Assembly (NCBI GenBank): GCA_017307375.1
Contig: JAFKFH010000003.1
Span: 372,001-436,000 of the forward strand
DNA: 64,000 nt
Origin: Alphaproteobacteria bacterium
GTDB taxonomy: Bacteria; Pseudomonadota; Alphaproteobacteria; Ferrovibrionales; Ferrovibrionaceae
Reading direction: 5' to 3'
Part shown: in pieces, positions 62,106 through 64,000 of the stretch
Layout of the letters: each line of letters begins with the position of its first letter
Position numbering within the stretch: position 1 is the first letter of the stretch
Notes under the pieces: generated by a model
What the model saw: the letters and a program-made list of their open reading frames with translations, nothing else
The model's database searches: none
What the model was told of the DNA's origin: nothing
Translations under genes and position numbers: made by a program

Positions 62106-62969
62106 ATGCTGCTCAGCCTGGCCAACATACTGTTCAACGGCGTCGCCTACGGGATGCTGTTGTTCCTGATCGCGGTCGGGCTGTCGGTGACGATGGGCCT
62201 GATGGGTTTCGCCAATCTGGCCCATGGCGCCTTCGCGATGCTCGGCGGCTATGTCACCGCGACGCTGATGGCGAAGGCCGGATGGCCGTTCTTCGCCACC
62301 CTGCCCGCGGCCTTCGTGCTGGTCGCGCTGGCCAGCCTCGTGCTCGAGCGCGCGCTCTACCGCCGGCTCTACCGCGCCGGCGAACTCGACCAGGTCCTGC
62401 TGACCATCGGCGTCGTGTTCATGGCGGTCGCCGGCGCCACCTTCGTCTGGGGGCCGAGCCAGGCCCCGATCCGGGTGCCTGCCTATCTGACCGGCACCGT
62501 CGCGATCGGCCCGTTCGACTGGGGCGTTTACCGCCTGTTCCTGATCGCGATGGGGGCGCTGGTCACCCTGGCGCTGATCGTCGGCCTCGAACGCACGCGC
62601 TTCGGCGCGATGATCCGCGCCGCGGTCGACAATCCGCGCATGGCCACCGGCCTCGGCATCAATGTCGACCGCGTCTTCTCGATCACCTTCATGCTGGGCT
62701 CGGGCCTCGCCGGGCTCGGCGGCGCGCTCGGCGTCAACCTGATCGGCCTCGATCCGTCCTTCCCGATCAAGTACCTGGTCTACTTCCTGATCGTCGTCGC
62801 CGTCGGCGGCCTCGGCTCGATCAAGGGGTCGCTGATCGCGGCGATCGTGCTGGGCGTCTGCGACGTCGCCGGCAAGTACTACCTGCCCGATACCGGGGCC
62901 TTCATCATCTATGTCATCATGGTCTCGCTGCTGCTGTGGCGGCCGCTCGGCCTGTTCGGGCGGCGGTGA
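62106..62969 (+). CDS. Branched-chain-type ABC transporter permease (LivH-like)
   Basis: 287 aa, about eight membrane segments. NGVAYGMLLFLIAVGLSVTM and GLMGFANLAHGAFAMLGGYV are typical of LivH; the docking region is GLERTRFGAMIRAAVDNPRM. It follows pcaG after 13 bases, so it is part of the operon and probably takes up protocatechuate or a related aromatic acid, as such transporters do in other alphaproteobacteria. Confidence 0.92.
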   Translation: MLLSLANILFNGVAYGMLLFLIAVGLSVTMGLMGFANLAHGAFAMLGGYVTATLMAKAGWPFFATLPAAFVLVALASLVLERALYRRLYRAGELDQVLLTIGVVFMAVAGATFVWGPSQAPIRVPAYLTGTVAIGPFDWGVYRLFLIAMGALVTLALIVGLERTRFGAMIRAAVDNPRMATGLGINVDRVFSITFMLGSGLAGLGGALGVNLIGLDPSFPIKYLVYFLIVVAVGGLGSIKGSLIAAIVLGVCDVAGKYYLPDTGAFIIYVIMVSLLLWRPLGLFGRR

Positions 62970-62974
62970 CGGAA

Positions 62975-63997
62975 ATGACGATGACCGCAACCACCGACCG
63001 CACCCTGCCGGACCCGGCCGACCGCCGCGCCGCCGCCCACGCCTTCATCGCCGGCCAGGCCCGCTGGCGCTGGCCCGAGGCGGTATTCTGGCTGGTCGCG
63101 GCCGCGTCGCTCGTGATCTTCCCGCACAGCCTGGTGCTGGCCGCGCAGGTCCTGATCGCCGGGCTGTTCGCGCTGTCGCTCGACCTGATCCTCGGCCTCG
63201 GCGGCATCGTCTCGCTGGGCCATGCGGCCTTCTTCGGCCTCGGCGCCTACACCGCCGGGCTGCTTGCCGCCCACGGCTGGAACGAGCCGCTGACCGGCCT
63301 CGTCGCCGCCGGTCTCGTCGCCGGGCTGGTCGGGTTCGCCACCTCGTTCATCGTCGTGCGGCTGAAGGGCATCGCGCTGCTGATGGTCACCATGGGCGTG
63401 GCGCTGCTGCTGCACGAGGTGGCGCAGAAAGCCCATGCGATCACCGGCGGCGACGACGGGCTGCAGGGCATCTCGATGGCGCCGATCCTCGGCCTGTTTT
63501 CCTTCGACCTCTACGGCCGCACCGCCTTCATCTATACCCTGGCCGTGGTCTTCGCCTGCTTCCTGGTCGCCCGCCGCCTCTACAATTCGCCGTTCGGCCT
63601 GGCCCTGAAGGGCATGCGCGAGAACGGGCGCCGGGTGCCGGCGATCGGCGGTTCGATCCGCCGCCATTCGGCGCTGATCTACACGATCGCCGCGGTGATG
63701 GCCGGCATCGCCGGCGGCCTGCTGGCCCAGACCACCGAGTTCGTCTCGGTCGAGGTGCTGGGCTTCCAGCGCTCGGCCGAGGTGCTGATCATGCTGGTGC
63801 TGGGTGGGGCCGGGCTGCTCTATGGCGGTTTCGTCGGGGCCGCGGTGTTCCTGGTCGCGCGCCAGATCCTGTCCGGCATCGACCAGACCTACTGGTTCTT
63901 CTGGCTCGGGCTGATGCTGGTGCTGGTCGTGCTGTTCGCGCGCAACGGCCTGCTCGGCGGCGCCAAGGCGCTGCTGGCCCGGTGGCGGAGGGCGTGA
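62975..63997 (+). CDS. Branched-chain-type ABC transporter permease (LivM-like)
   Basis: 340 aa. About nine membrane segments with LDLILGLGGIVSLGHAAFFG, LLMVTMGVALLLHEVAQKAH and the docking loop FGLALKGMRENGRRVPAIGG. It starts 5 bases after the LivH-like gene; an ATG 6 bases later is also possible. ATPase and binding-protein genes should follow beyond the window. Confidence 0.92.
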   Translation: MTMTATTDRTLPDPADRRAAAHAFIAGQARWRWPEAVFWLVAAASLVIFPHSLVLAAQVLIAGLFALSLDLILGLGGIVSLGHAAFFGLGAYTAGLLAAHGWNEPLTGLVAAGLVAGLVGFATSFIVVRLKGIALLMVTMGVALLLHEVAQKAHAITGGDDGLQGISMAPILGLFSFDLYGRTAFIYTLAVVFACFLVARRLYNSPFGLALKGMRENGRRVPAIGGSIRRHSALIYTIAAVMAGIAGGLLAQTTEFVSVEVLGFQRSAEVLIMLVLGGAGLLYGGFVGAAVFLVARQILSGIDQTYWFFWLGLMLVLVVLFARNGLLGGAKALLARWRRA

Positions 63998-64000
63998 CGA

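Overview
The window is a gene-dense, high-GC stretch (well above 60% by eye) that reads as the main chromosome of an alphaproteobacterium. Supporting signs are the neighbourhood mltA / smr / XRE regulator / hslUV / hisB-DUF2628-hisHAFE, an IalB-family periplasmic protein, an ornithine-lipid acyltransferase (OlsB family), a bactofilin, and a RepA_C-type replication initiator. The order cannot be fixed from sequence alone; a Rhodospirillales-like lineage is a guess.

Layout. 0-8 kb: 3' part of the lytic transglycosylase gene mltA, a DUF3606 protein, the lactate-utilisation operon lutABC, smr, a UDP-xylose-synthase-like SDR, an XRE regulator and the HslVU protease. 8-14 kb: an AT-rich gap, a NeuD-like acyltransferase, then the compact his operon (hisB, DUF2628, hisH, GNAT, hisA, hisF, hisE) and a HIT protein. 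14-17 kb: small regulator/enzyme pairs (TetR, DUF1993, aldo/keto reductase, LysR). 17-30 kb: a redox-type adenylate cyclase (diheme-like membrane anchor, ferredoxin and cyclase in one chain), adenosine kinase, EI24 membrane protein, bactofilin, lipoprotein, ClC channel, AmpG, a crotonase, an unknown methyltransferase-like protein, a chemoreceptor and a hydratase.

30-40 kb: comM, then an inserted catabolic island of about 7.2 kb. It holds a hydroxyacid oxidase, an amino-acid-type ABC transporter, a FAD oxidase, a DapA-family lyase and an XRE-cupin regulator. Both edges carry copies of the comM upstream region; the right copy still holds a decayed comM 5' end. The genes suggest uptake of a small acid, oxidation of its D and L 2-hydroxy forms, and lyase cleavage, under control of the divergent regulator.

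40-54 kb: aminotransferase, FdtA-like cupin, transporter, TetR genes with clear palindromic operators, olsB, the AmmeMemoRadiSam gene set (MEMO and AMMECR1 fused in one protein, divergent from the radical SAM gene), an ArsR-SRPBCC-ClpP operon, a RepA-type initiator flanked on both sides by iterons, a histidine phosphatase, ialB, rlmN and argG.

54-64 kb: a large unknown membrane protein, a THI5-like sensor fused to GGDEF, and a protocatechuate operon (CoA-transferase A and B, pcaF, pcaH, pcaG, then two LivH/LivM-type permeases). This operon covers ring cleavage and the last two steps to succinyl-CoA and acetyl-CoA; the middle steps are not in the window.

The most interesting items are the iteron/RepA module inside chromosomal housekeeping genes, the catabolic island with its comM relic, the redox cyclase, and the fused AmmeMemoRadiSam system.
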